A DNA stretch of 6,653 nucleotides. It comes from Treponema sp. Lineage in GTDB: Bacteria > Spirochaetota > Spirochaetia > Treponematales > Breznakiellaceae. Numbering within the stretch: the first letter of the stretch is position 1; each line of letters begins with the position of its first letter. Positions 1 through 6,454 of this stretch are shown piece by piece. Position numbers and translations under genes: made by a program. Below the pieces are notes generated by a model. The model saw only the letters and a list, made by a program, of their open reading frames with translations, did not search any database and was not told the origin of the DNA. The stretch covers positions 1-6,653 of the forward strand of contig JAITQR010000034.1 in NCBI GenBank assembly GCA_031288815.1, in the 5' to 3' direction.

Positions 1-253
1 TGTCCACTATCCACCGGGGATCTTCCGGTATACGTCCGCCTACTTTTACGGTAACCTGCCGCTGATTTTCCAGATTGGTAATGAGTAACTCTGTCCCGAA
101 GGGATAAGTCGCGTGGGAAACACACAATTCGGTATCCGAAGATTCATACCAGGAAGCCATATCTTCCTTCGCGGCGTTTTGGTTCTGTTGGGTAGCAACC
201 GGCATGGATACTAAAATACTCATCAGTACCGCTGTACAGTATACCTTCTTCAT
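1..253 (-). CDS. RlpA-like double-psi beta-barrel protein, N-terminal 84 residues (cut by window edge)
   Basis: Secreted protein of the RlpA / double-psi beta-barrel family; relatives bind or cleave peptidoglycan in the periplasm. Residues 1-20 form a signal peptide: two lysines, a hydrophobic stretch, then S-M-P-V-A with likely cleavage before T21. The fold's opening motif A-S-W-Y (33-36) is followed by S-H-A-T-Y-P-F-G-T (46-54), then I-T-N-L (58-61) and W-I-V-D at the cut end, all in family order. H47 matches the catalytic histidine of Pseudomonas RlpA. The family's V-N-D-R-G-P, with its catalytic aspartate, reads V-G-G-R-I-P here (71-76), so lytic transglycosylase activity is doubtful. The segment between W-Y and the histidine is only about 10 residues, much shorter than in classical RlpA. 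The start is the ATG at 251-253, preceded by A-G-A-G-G six bases upstream. It has its own promoter and is not obviously part of the mutS operon. The family call is good; the exact function is unknown. Confidence 0.8.
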   Translation of the reverse strand, partial: MKKVYCTAVLMSILVSMPVATQQNQNAAKEDMASWYESSDTELCVSHATYPFGTELLITNLENQRQVTVKVGGRIPEDPRWIVD

Positions 254-259
254 CTGACA

Positions 260-264
260 CCTCT
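260..264 (-). promoter_or_regulatory. Ribosome binding site of the RlpA-like gene
   Basis: On the minus strand AGAGG lies six bases before the ATG at 251-253, within AAGAGGTG. It fixes this start and sits only about 10 bases downstream of the end of the structured repeat at 274-350, so folding of that repeat could affect access to it. Confidence 0.7.
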
Positions 265-273
265 TTTCAATTA

Positions 274-350
274 ATCAACATACCTCACCCTTCAGGGCCG
301 AGGTATATTGTTCTCCCATGGTGGTTAAACTCAAGATTTAACACCTTAAG
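274..350 (-). repeat. Structured intergenic repeat, left copy (RNA-like, ends in a hairpin)
   Basis: Read on the minus strand, this 77-base stretch matches the plus-strand copy at 6455-6529. The first 43 bases agree at 37 positions, with five of the six differences being transitions. The last 13 bases, GAGGTATGTTGAT, are identical. Homology stops abruptly after GTTGAT. The core contains TAACCACCATGGGAGAAC. It is followed by a hairpin at 281-301: stem CCTC/GAGG, a G-U pair, a bulged G, CCC/GGG and loop TGAA. The closing G-U pair would be a C-A mismatch if the other strand were the RNA. The copy lies in the predicted leader of the RlpA-like gene and in the same orientation. It could be a transposon end or omega-RNA-like remnant, or a genomic structured RNA; no tnpA or tnpB is present. 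Confidence 0.8.
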
Positions 351-364
351 AACGCCCTAAAACT

Positions 365-400
365 CCCCCGCGCAAGCGGGCTCTTGGGTATTAAACCCTT
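365..400. repeat. REP-like palindromic element (two adjacent hairpins)
   Basis: Two small hairpins sit side by side. The first is CCCGC (367-371) pairing with GCGGG (376-380) around GCAA. The second is GGGT/ACCC around ATTAA in GGGTATTAAACCC (386-398). On the minus strand this reads as a GAAGGGTTTAATACCC block followed by a GC-rich stem with a TTGC loop. I recall that layout from dispersed REP-type elements in many bacteria, but I cannot check how many copies this genome has. The 13 bases GGTATTAAACCCT (387-399) recur exactly inside the right repeat at 6460-6472. Confidence 0.55.
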
Positions 401-425
401 CGCTACGAATAAATATATGGATCTG

Positions 426-454
426 AGTATACACCATTGAGACGCGAAAATCAA
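426..454 (-). promoter_or_regulatory. Sigma70-type promoter for the RlpA-like gene
   Basis: On the minus strand a -35 box TTGATT (449-454) and a -10 box TATACT (426-431) are separated by exactly 17 bases. Each box is one base from consensus. Transcription would start near position 419 and run toward the RlpA-like gene at 253, leaving a leader of about 165 bases. That leader would contain the REP-like hairpins and the structured repeat. This is the best promoter in the window, judged by eye only. Confidence 0.65.
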
Positions 455-457
455 GGT

Positions 458-531
458 TTCCGGGCCTTTTTCAGTGTTTTGCCCGGAAGATACCCCTGAC
501 AGGGACAATTCACAAGGCCCGGAATCCCGGG
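458..531 (-). terminator. Possible transcription end of the mutS unit: two hairpins after the stop codon
   Basis: Downstream of the mutS stop on the minus strand there are two stems. CCCGG/CCGGG with a 4-base loop spans 518-531. An 8-bp stem TTCCGGGC/GCCCGGAA with a 15-base loop spans 458-488. The second is followed a few bases later by GATTTT, a weak T-run, and abuts the -35 box of the next promoter. Neither is a textbook rho-independent terminator, because the T-run is short and displaced. A smaller CCCT/AGGG stem lies at 494-504. Confidence 0.35.
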
Positions 532-543
532 TGTATGAAACCC

Positions 544-3198
544 TCAATACGAATCAAACAGGCTGGGGTTTTCGGGATCCGCCGGGTTTTTTTTGCTTTT
601 CACGGATCCGCAATTTTTTTCGGTGTTTAACAGATTTTTCCACTTTTGTAGTTTTTGCAGAGCCGCCATGGGGGTTATATTGTCCGGATCCAGGGCGTTT
701 ATTTCCTCAAGAAGGCGGCGAAGGTTCGCCGGAACGGAATTTTCCCCGGTGGGCGCGGGTTTGGGGGAAGGCGCAAGGGCAAGTCCCCTGTCCCGCTCCT
801 CAAGCTGTTCCATGATGCCGGCGGCCCTGTCCAGAACTTCCCGGGACAGGCCCGCCAGACGGGCCACGTGGAGCCCGTAGGATTCCGCCGCCGGGCCTTC
901 TTTTATGCGCCGGAGGAAAACTATCTCCCCATCCCGGTTCAGGACTTCCATGGAACGGTTCGCCATGCGGGGATGGGAAAGCAGGGAAAGCTCATGGTAA
1001 TGGGTGGCGAAAAGGGTACGGCACCGAACCTGGTTCAGGAGTTCTTCGCATACCGCCCAGGCGATGGACAGACCGTCCTTCGTTCCGGTTCCCCGGCCCA
1101 CCTCGTCCATAATGACCAGGCTCATATCGGTGGCGGTGTTGAGGATATAGGCGGTCTCGTTCATTTCCGTGAGGAAAGTGGATTCCCCCCGGGCAAGATT
1201 GTCCGAAGCCCCTACCCGGCAGTAGATCCTGTCCGTAAGCCCGATCCGGGCTTCCCGGGCGGGGACGAAGCTTCCCATCTGGGCCATAAGGGTGATCAGC
1301 GCCGCGGCGCGCAGGTAGGTGGACTTTCCGGCCATATTTGGCCCGGTGATCAGGGCGAAAGAAACATCCCTCTCCAGAATAATGTCGTTAGGGATAAACT
1401 CTCCGGCCGGCAGATGGGCCTCCACCACAGGATGCCTGCCTTCCAGGATAACGAGCTCCTTCCCGTTGTTTATCGAGGGCCGTACCCAGTTGTGGATGGT
1501 GGAGGCCCGGGCCAGGGACTGGGCCGCGTCGAGTTCCGCGAGCCTGGCGGCGGCGGCGGCCAGATCCCGGAGATTCTCCTTTACCTTCTCCCGAATTTCC
1601 AGGAAAAGCCTCTTTTCCAGTTCGATGATCTTATCCGAAGCCCCGTTAATATCCGATTCCAGGCCGGCCAGCCGGTCGGTACTGAAACGCTCGCCGGCGA
1701 CAATCCCCTGGCGCCGGATAAAATGGGGAGGAACCTTAGAGAGATGCGCCTTGGTTACCTCGAAGAAGTAGCCGATAAGCCGGTTGTAACGGATCTTGAG
1801 GCTCGATATCCCCGTATTTTCCCGCTCCTCCTCCAGGTAGCCCTCCAGGAGCTGCCTGCCGTTGTCCTGAAGCCGGCGGAGCTCGTCCAGTTCGGCGTTG
1901 TAGCCCTGGCGAATAAGGTTTCCTTCGGTGAGCAGTATAGACGGATCCTCGCAGAGCCCCCTCGCCAGGAGATCCCGAATCGCCGTCAGGGCGGAAAGAT
2001 CCGTTCCGGACAGAAGCCGCGCGTCCGGGGACTCAAAGGAGACCGAAAGCGGTCTTACCAGTTCCTCCACCCTCTCCAGGGAATCCAGGGCGTTCCTTAC
2101 CGCCGTCATGTCCTTGCCGTGGGCCTTGTCCATGGCGATGCGGGAACTTAAACGTTCCAGATCCGGGGTTTTCCCCAGAAGCTCCCGCAGGACGCCCAGG
2201 GACGGCTGATCCCGGTAGAAAGCCTCCACCATGTCCAGCCGGGCGCTAATAGCGGCGGCGTCCCGCAGGGGGCGGAGGATCCGCCGTTTGAGGAGCCGCC
2301 GGCCCATGGCGGTACGGGTTTCGTCCGTCACCTCCAGGAGGGAAAAGCGGGATTCCCCGTCCCGCAGGCAGCGGATAAGCTCCAGGTTCCGCTGGGAAGA
2401 TTCGTCTATCCCCACGTACTCCCTGTCCCGGTAGACAGTGATGGTATGGACATGGGGAATAAGGATCCTGGCGGTGTCGTCCAGATAGTCCAGAAGCGCG
2501 CCGGCGGAAAGGATCTCCGGGCTGTCATCCTCCAGGCCGAAGCCTTTAAGGCCGGCCGTTTTGAACTGCCGGAGAAGCCGCTGCCTGCCCCTTTCCTGAT
2601 CAAAAAGCCAGTCCGCCCAGCGGTTCACCACCAGATCGGGCCGATCAAGAACAGCCCGGGCTATCTTGCCGTCCTCCTCGAGCAGGGATTCCTGCAGGAT
2701 CAACTCTTTTATCTGGAGCCGTTCCAACTCCTGCCTGAGCCTTTCCGCGGCCCCTTCGCGGGAAAAACTGGTGGCGTGGAAATCTCCGGCGGAAAGGTCG
2801 ATATAGGCGAAGGAGAGACGCCGCCAAAGAGGCCCCCCAAAGGCGGCGAGACAGGCCAGGTAGTTGGAGCTTCCCTTATCCAGGAAATCCTCGTCCACGG
2901 CGGTGCCGGGGGTGATTACCTCCACCACCCTCCGTTCGATAAGGCCCTTGCCCGGCTCGGCAAACTGTTCACAGACGGCTACTTTCTTCCCGTATTTGAG
3001 GAGCCGGGCAATATAAGACCGAGCCGCGTGGTAGGGAATACCGCACATGGGCTGGCTGTTACGGCTGGTAAGGGTGAGATTCAACAGGGCGGATACTTCC
3101 AGGGCATCGTCGGCAAACATCTCGTAGAAATCGCCCAAACGGAAGAAAAGAACTTCTCCCTGATGATCCCGCTTTATCCGCCTGTATTGATCGAGCAT
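544..3198 (-). CDS. mutS: DNA mismatch repair protein MutS
   Basis: Recognises base mismatches and small loops in newly copied DNA and, with MutL, starts their repair in the cytoplasm. The protein has 884 residues as drawn, normal for bacterial MutS. Domain I opens with G-D-F-Y-E (22-26), where F24 and E26 are the mismatch-contacting pair (F36 and E38 in E. coli). Connector, lever and clamp domains follow to about 560. The ATPase has Walker A G-P-N-M-A-G-K-S-T (619-627), signature E-S-T-F-L-T-E-M (672-679), Walker B I-M-D-E (696-699, with G-R-G-T-G-T after it instead of the usual G-R-G-T-S-T) and A-T-H-Y-H-E-L (731-737). A C-terminal oligomerisation helix (834-858) precedes a tail ending P-S-L-F-D-S-Y, a plausible beta-clamp binding motif. 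The ATG at 3196-3198 has no good ribosome site, and homology to E. coli begins before it, so the true start may lie slightly upstream. No mutL is adjacent. Confidence 0.97.
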   Translation of the reverse strand: MLDQYRRIKRDHQGEVLFFRLGDFYEMFADDALEVSALLNLTLTSRNSQPMCGIPYHAARSYIARLLKYGKKVAVCEQFAEPGKGLIERRVVEVITPGTAVDEDFLDKGSSNYLACLAAFGGPLWRRLSFAYIDLSAGDFHATSFSREGAAERLRQELERLQIKELILQESLLEEDGKIARAVLDRPDLVVNRWADWLFDQERGRQRLLRQFKTAGLKGFGLEDDSPEILSAGALLDYLDDTARILIPHVHTITVYRDREYVGIDESSQRNLELIRCLRDGESRFSLLEVTDETRTAMGRRLLKRRILRPLRDAAAISARLDMVEAFYRDQPSLGVLRELLGKTPDLERLSSRIAMDKAHGKDMTAVRNALDSLERVEELVRPLSVSFESPDARLLSGTDLSALTAIRDLLARGLCEDPSILLTEGNLIRQGYNAELDELRRLQDNGRQLLEGYLEEERENTGISSLKIRYNRLIGYFFEVTKAHLSKVPPHFIRRQGIVAGERFSTDRLAGLESDINGASDKIIELEKRLFLEIREKVKENLRDLAAAAARLAELDAAQSLARASTIHNWVRPSINNGKELVILEGRHPVVEAHLPAGEFIPNDIILERDVSFALITGPNMAGKSTYLRAAALITLMAQMGSFVPAREARIGLTDRIYCRVGASDNLARGESTFLTEMNETAYILNTATDMSLVIMDEVGRGTGTKDGLSIAWAVCEELLNQVRCRTLFATHYHELSLLSHPRMANRSMEVLNRDGEIVFLRRIKEGPAAESYGLHVARLAGLSREVLDRAAGIMEQLEERDRGLALAPSPKPAPTGENSVPANLRRLLEEINALDPDNITPMAALQKLQKWKNLLNTEKNCGSVKSKKNPADPENPSLFDSY

Positions 3199-3219
3199 TG
3201 GTGACGAAGCGCCTTGATT

Positions 3220-3233
3220 CGTAAACCCCCTCC
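3220..3233 (-). promoter_or_regulatory. Strong ribosome binding site upstream of the annotated mutS start, facing an ACG codon
   Basis: On the minus strand GGAGG (3229-3233) is followed after six bases by ACG (3220-3222), in frame with mutS. Between that ACG and the ATG at 3198 the frame encodes N-Q-G-A-S-S-P. The S-S-P-M-L-D-Q-Y stretch lines up with T-P-M-M-Q-Q-Y of E. coli MutS. No ATG, GTG or TTG occurs in frame between the ATG at 3198 and the upstream stop at 3289-3291. The ribosome site therefore appears positioned for a start that now reads ACG, or initiates rarely at ACG. Confidence 0.5.
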
Positions 3234-3262
3234 ACGGAAGATATGTCCCTAATATTGGGCTT

Positions 3263-3286
3263 GTTCGGAAACCCCGGTTTCCGAAC
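3263..3286. repeat. Perfect 11-bp inverted repeat between ompH and mutS
   Basis: GTTCGGAAACC (3263-3273) and GGTTTCCGAAC (3276-3286) are exact reverse complements separated by CC. As RNA this makes a hairpin of about 10 bp on either strand. No T-run follows on the minus strand, so a classical terminator is unlikely. An operator, a processing site or a dispersed palindromic element fits better. Confidence 0.75.
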
Positions 3287-3291
3287 CTCTA

Positions 3292-3330
3292 TCGCCTCCG
3301 CCGGGTCTGTGCGCCCGAACACGGCGGCGA
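3292..3330. repeat. Imperfect GC-rich hairpin between ompH and mutS
   Basis: TCGCC (3292-3296) and GCCG (3300-3303), split by a 3-base bulge, pair with CGGCGGCGA (3322-3330), giving nine base pairs around an 18-base loop. It lies five bases from the perfect inverted repeat at 3263-3286. Together they fill much of the 175-base gap after ompH and could slow or stop transcription before mutS. The rest of this gap shows no other clear signal. Confidence 0.5.
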
Positions 3331-3373
3331 TTGAGTCTTTTCCAAAATCCGACAGTTTGAAAAGCCCCGATCC

Positions 3374-3904
3374 TTAACGGCCCGCCTTGGACACCAAATT
3401 TTGAATTAGTTTATCGGTAATATCCACCGTTGGACTGTACCAGAGGATACCGGTATTTTCTTTAAGGTTCAGCACCATACTGTAGCCCTCGCTTTCGGCG
3501 ATAAAACGGATCTCGTCGTAAACCTGTTCCAGAAAGGCCCCGGATTGGGTAAGCCTTTTCTTTTGGGCTTCAAGCTCCTGGGTTTTAAGCTGGTAATACT
3601 CTTTAAGGAGTTCGCTTTTCCGGTAGATCTCGTTTTCCAGCCGAAGGGACTGCTGCTGATTCCCCTGGAACTCCGCGTTGATCTGCCGGTTTTTAAGATC
3701 GTTTATCTCCCGGGTCATCCGGTCTACCTCGTTCTGAACCTGGGCGCTTCTCTCCTCAAAATCACGAACCGCCCGGGAATCGCGGAAAAAAGACACATAG
3801 ACCCGGGACAGATCCACCACGGCAAAGCGGGTAAGCTGCTGGGCCGGAAGAAAGCCGGCAAAGACGGTACACAGGAAAATCGCGCATATCACCATTTTTT
3901 TCAT
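3374..3904 (-). CDS. skp: OmpH/Skp-family periplasmic chaperone
   Basis: Periplasmic holdase that grips unfolded outer-membrane proteins after Sec export and delivers them to the BAM machine. The protein has 176 residues, typical for the family. Residues 1-21 are a signal peptide: M-K-K-M, a hydrophobic core, and F-L-P-A with cleavage probably just before Q22-Q23. The mature start F-A-V-V-D-L-S-R-V-Y (27-36) is the usual first beta-strand of Skp. Residues about 45-135 are highly charged and glutamine-rich without proline, the long coiled-coil arms of the jellyfish-like trimer. The C-terminal part returns to strand and helix (Y-S-M-V-L-N, then T-D-K-L-I-Q-N-L). The ATG at 3902-3904 is nine bases after the bamA stop. 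Its ribosome site AAGGGG overlaps that stop codon, suggesting coupled translation with bamA, its functional partner. Family assignment rests on architecture and context because Skp sequence conservation is low. Confidence 0.93.
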   Translation of the reverse strand: MKKMVICAIFLCTVFAGFLPAQQLTRFAVVDLSRVYVSFFRDSRAVRDFEERSAQVQNEVDRMTREINDLKNRQINAEFQGNQQQSLRLENEIYRKSELLKEYYQLKTQELEAQKKRLTQSGAFLEQVYDEIRFIAESEGYSMVLNLKENTGILWYSPTVDITDKLIQNLVSKAGR

Positions 3905-3913
3905 GGCTTCCCC

Positions 3914-6385
3914 TTAATACGAAGAAAGGGCAAAGGACAGCACAAAGTCAAGCCCGCCTACACCCCCCTTCTCCCAGTTCAGATCCCCGTCTATCGTGCG
4001 GAAACGTTTGGCGAAACCGAAGCGGAAGGGGAATTGGGGAATGGTAAAACGTATGCCCCCGCCTAAACTGTAACGCATATCATCCATCGAGAACTCCTTA
4101 AACAAGGCGTTGGGCGTCGACTTTACCGCCGCGGCGTCGAGGAAGAAATCCCAGGCCAGTACGCCGGGCACGATGGGGAAGCGCAGTTCCGCCCAGTTTT
4201 CCCAGAGAACGAGCCCTTTGTTCCGGTACTCCCCCGTCCAGCCCCGGCCGTAGAACATCCCGTCAATGGCGAGCTGGTTGGCCAGTTCGGCGTGTACCAT
4301 GTCCTGACCCGGCTGGGGCAGCATGAAGGAGATCCCCGTATGGAGGCCGCCGATGATCTTGAAGGAGTATTTTTCGGTTAGGGGGATATTGAGCAGGGTA
4401 TGGAAATACTCGGCCCTGGTATCGGTCCTGATGAATTTTTCAGGCTCCATCGGCAGTATCCCGTATATGCCGAAACGCTGAACCCCGTAGTAACCCCGGG
4501 TAGGATCGTAGTAAATGTCCCGCTGATCCAGGGAGAGGGAAGTCCATACCGAATTCGCCGGAATCGGCGCGTTGTTGTTTCCCCGGATGGTAGGATCAAA
4601 GGGACGGTAAAGATTCGAGTCGTAGGTGTTGATCTTGAAACCGGTTCGTATTCCGCCGCCAAGCCCCAAATTTCCCAGGAAGGTAGACCAGCGGTAGCCG
4701 GTGGAAAAACCGACGGAAATGTACCACTGCTGGTACCGCATCAGATACGCGCTGGGGGGAATCTTCGCGGCGTCCTCGTATTCCCCGTAAGAGCCGAACC
4801 CGTCGGGAAAGGCCCAAGCCTCATCGCCGTTGAAGAAAGGAGCGGTATTATTCATCGCCGTAAGCCGCTCGGTATGGGAAAGGGTAAAGTCGAATCCGCC
4901 GGAAAGGGGAAGGCCGAAAATCCAGCGGTGGGTGTAATTAACGGAAAGGCTTTGGGTGTCGGGAGAAGCGTTGAGCTCCGCGCCCAGACTGTTTCCCGAT
5001 CCCCGCAGATTGCGGTCGTTCCATTTGACCATCCCGGAAACCGGAAAGGCCTCGGGGTCCGAGGTGCCGGAAAAGGTAAGCCCAAACTGAACGTCCGTGG
5101 TAGGCTGCTCCTCCACGTTGAAGATCAGTTCCATCAGGTTGTCGGCACTGCCGAAGGGGGTATCCGGGGCTACCATGGAGAAGTACTGCAGGTTGTACAG
5201 GTTCCGCATACCGTCCATAACCTTTGTCTTGGAGAACACGTCACCCGGCTCCAGAGGGATCTCCCGCAGGATAACATCGGTCTTTGTCTTGGTATTGCCC
5301 CGGACAGTGATGCTTTCTATATGGGCCCGGCCCCGTTCCACGATGGAGATCCGGTAGAAGACCGTCCCGGTTTCCCGGTTTTTCTCTTCATCCCGGCCGA
5401 TGGTGTTGAAGATGTAGCCGTTTTCATAATACAGATCCGCCACCCGCTGCAGATCCGCCTCCAGCCGGCGGGCGTTGGCCGTCGTCCCCGGCTTGGAATA
5501 GATCAGCTTGGCAAGCTGTTCGGTGGGGAAAATATGGTTCCCCTCAAAAGAGACTCCCCCAAAGGTAAAGAGGCTCCCCTCATTAACCCGGAAGGTGATA
5601 ATCATGTTGTTACCGCCATTCGCGTCCCTGACGATCTCCTGGGTTACGTCGCTTACCTCGGCCTCAATATAGCCCCGGTCATGGTAATACTGCACCAGGG
5701 CCTGGCGATCGGCGGCCAGTTTCGCGTCCTGGAAAGCGCCGTCCCTGATAAGGTTTTTCGTCTTCAGGGTAAGCTGTCCCCGCAGGGTTCGATCCGAAAA
5801 AACGGAATTCCCCTGAAAACGGAATTCCCTGATGCTGAGTTTTTCCCCTTCGGTAATATGAAAGAGAACGGTATAGCTGCCGTCCCTGGCCGCCTGAATT
5901 TCGGAGCTGACCGTTACATCGGGGTAACCTTTTTCCAGGTACTTGCCGATCAGTGCCTGTTCGTCAATCCGGATCTTCATCTGGTTTACCACGTCGTTGA
6001 CTTTCAGGGTAATCACATCCAAGAGCTCGCTTCTGCGGATATGGCTGTTTCCCACAAAGGTTATCCTGGCCGCCACCGGCTGCTCCACGACATCGAAGCG
6101 GACAATGACTTCCCTGTTCTCCGGATCCGCGGGAATCGCCGTGGGTTCGATCTTGCTGAAGTATTCCAGGGCGTAGAGCCGGCCCTGGATTTCCAGAAAA
6201 AGTTCGTCACTGAAGGGCTTCCCGATGAAAGGGGCCACGATCCCCTCCAGATCCGTGGCCTTAACATGCTTAAGACCTCTGAAAACGATATCTTTTACCG
6301 GTTTTCCCTGGTACCATTCGCCTTCCTGGGAAAAAACCGGGAAAACGACCATGACAAAAAAGAGAAGTCCAAAACACCGACGCAT
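3914..6385 (-). CDS. bamA: BamA, outer-membrane beta-barrel assembly protein
   Basis: Central insertase of the BAM complex, folding and inserting beta-barrel proteins into the outer membrane. The protein has 823 residues, close to the family norm. A signal peptide covers 1-19 (ending V-F-S, then Q20-E-G). Five POTRA domains follow at about 30-102, 106-180, 183-270, 272-351 and 354-427; four of them open with a strand ending G-N (F-V-G-N, F-Q-G-N, F-E-G-N, V-R-G-N). The barrel fills about 430-823, with alternating aromatic strands. The loop-6 motif usually written V/I-R-G-F/Y appears as Y-G-R-G-W (712-716). The last strand ends S-F-A-L-S-S-Y, so the terminal aromatic is tyrosine. A long polar loop near 506-550 is probably surface exposed. 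The start is ATG 6383-6385 with AGGAG five bases upstream. The gene lies between tamB and ompH, the arrangement I recall from T. pallidum, where the BamA orthologue is TP0326. Confidence 0.97.
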   Translation of the reverse strand: MRRCFGLLFFVMVVFPVFSQEGEWYQGKPVKDIVFRGLKHVKATDLEGIVAPFIGKPFSDELFLEIQGRLYALEYFSKIEPTAIPADPENREVIVRFDVVEQPVAARITFVGNSHIRRSELLDVITLKVNDVVNQMKIRIDEQALIGKYLEKGYPDVTVSSEIQAARDGSYTVLFHITEGEKLSIREFRFQGNSVFSDRTLRGQLTLKTKNLIRDGAFQDAKLAADRQALVQYYHDRGYIEAEVSDVTQEIVRDANGGNNMIITFRVNEGSLFTFGGVSFEGNHIFPTEQLAKLIYSKPGTTANARRLEADLQRVADLYYENGYIFNTIGRDEEKNRETGTVFYRISIVERGRAHIESITVRGNTKTKTDVILREIPLEPGDVFSKTKVMDGMRNLYNLQYFSMVAPDTPFGSADNLMELIFNVEEQPTTDVQFGLTFSGTSDPEAFPVSGMVKWNDRNLRGSGNSLGAELNASPDTQSLSVNYTHRWIFGLPLSGGFDFTLSHTERLTAMNNTAPFFNGDEAWAFPDGFGSYGEYEDAAKIPPSAYLMRYQQWYISVGFSTGYRWSTFLGNLGLGGGIRTGFKINTYDSNLYRPFDPTIRGNNNAPIPANSVWTSLSLDQRDIYYDPTRGYYGVQRFGIYGILPMEPEKFIRTDTRAEYFHTLLNIPLTEKYSFKIIGGLHTGISFMLPQPGQDMVHAELANQLAIDGMFYGRGWTGEYRNKGLVLWENWAELRFPIVPGVLAWDFFLDAAAVKSTPNALFKEFSMDDMRYSLGGGIRFTIPQFPFRFGFAKRFRTIDGDLNWEKGGVGGLDFVLSFALSSY

Positions 6386-6390
6386 TAAAA

Positions 6391-6395
6391 CTCCT
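6391..6395 (-). promoter_or_regulatory. Ribosome binding site of bamA
   Basis: On the minus strand AGGAG lies five bases before the ATG at 6383-6385. This supports that start and a signal peptide beginning M-R-R. Confidence 0.8.
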
Positions 6396-6423
6396 AAAGA
6401 ACGATTCTCCCCCTAAAGGGCGG

Positions 6424-6453
6424 GATATGGCCGTTCCGCAAGGTATGAATCAA
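6424..6453 (-). promoter_or_regulatory. Weak candidate promoter for bamA
   Basis: TTGATT (6448-6453) and CATATC (6424-6429) on the minus strand are 18 bases apart and point to bamA. The -10 box is poor. The bases overlap conserved-looking parts of the opposite-strand repeat, so the match may be chance; readthrough from tamB is an equally good explanation. Confidence 0.25.
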
Positions 6454-6454
6454 C

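Noticed and set aside
274..400. CRISPR array or tRNA in the gap after mutS
   Set aside because: The repeats are not regularly spaced direct repeats with spacers, and no cloverleaf with a T-loop is visible.
338..547. 69-codon minus-strand frame after mutS
   Set aside because: It runs through the promoter and REP-like hairpins, with no ribosome site or domain.
1546..1560. Five GGC repeats within mutS
   Set aside because: They encode a short alanine run (547-551) in a helix; this is simple codon use and not long enough to suggest a functional repeat.
655..2151. 498-codon open frame on the plus strand opposite mutS
   Set aside because: Antisense shadow of MutS, whose motifs are intact in the minus frame; the composition is low-quality and glycine/proline-rich.
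2446..3204. 252-codon open frame on the plus strand opposite the mutS 5-prime part
   Set aside because: Shadow of the MutS N-terminal domains, with no family resemblance.
3059..3322. 87-codon minus-strand frame starting in the ompH-mutS gap
   Set aside because: Half of it overlaps mutS in another frame and the rest translates the palindromes; there is no ribosome site.
4400..6388. 662-codon open frame on the plus strand opposite bamA
   Set aside because: It lies almost wholly antisense to a clear BamA. Its translation shows no recognisable domain or signal, and it is open because of GC-rich codon use in bamA.
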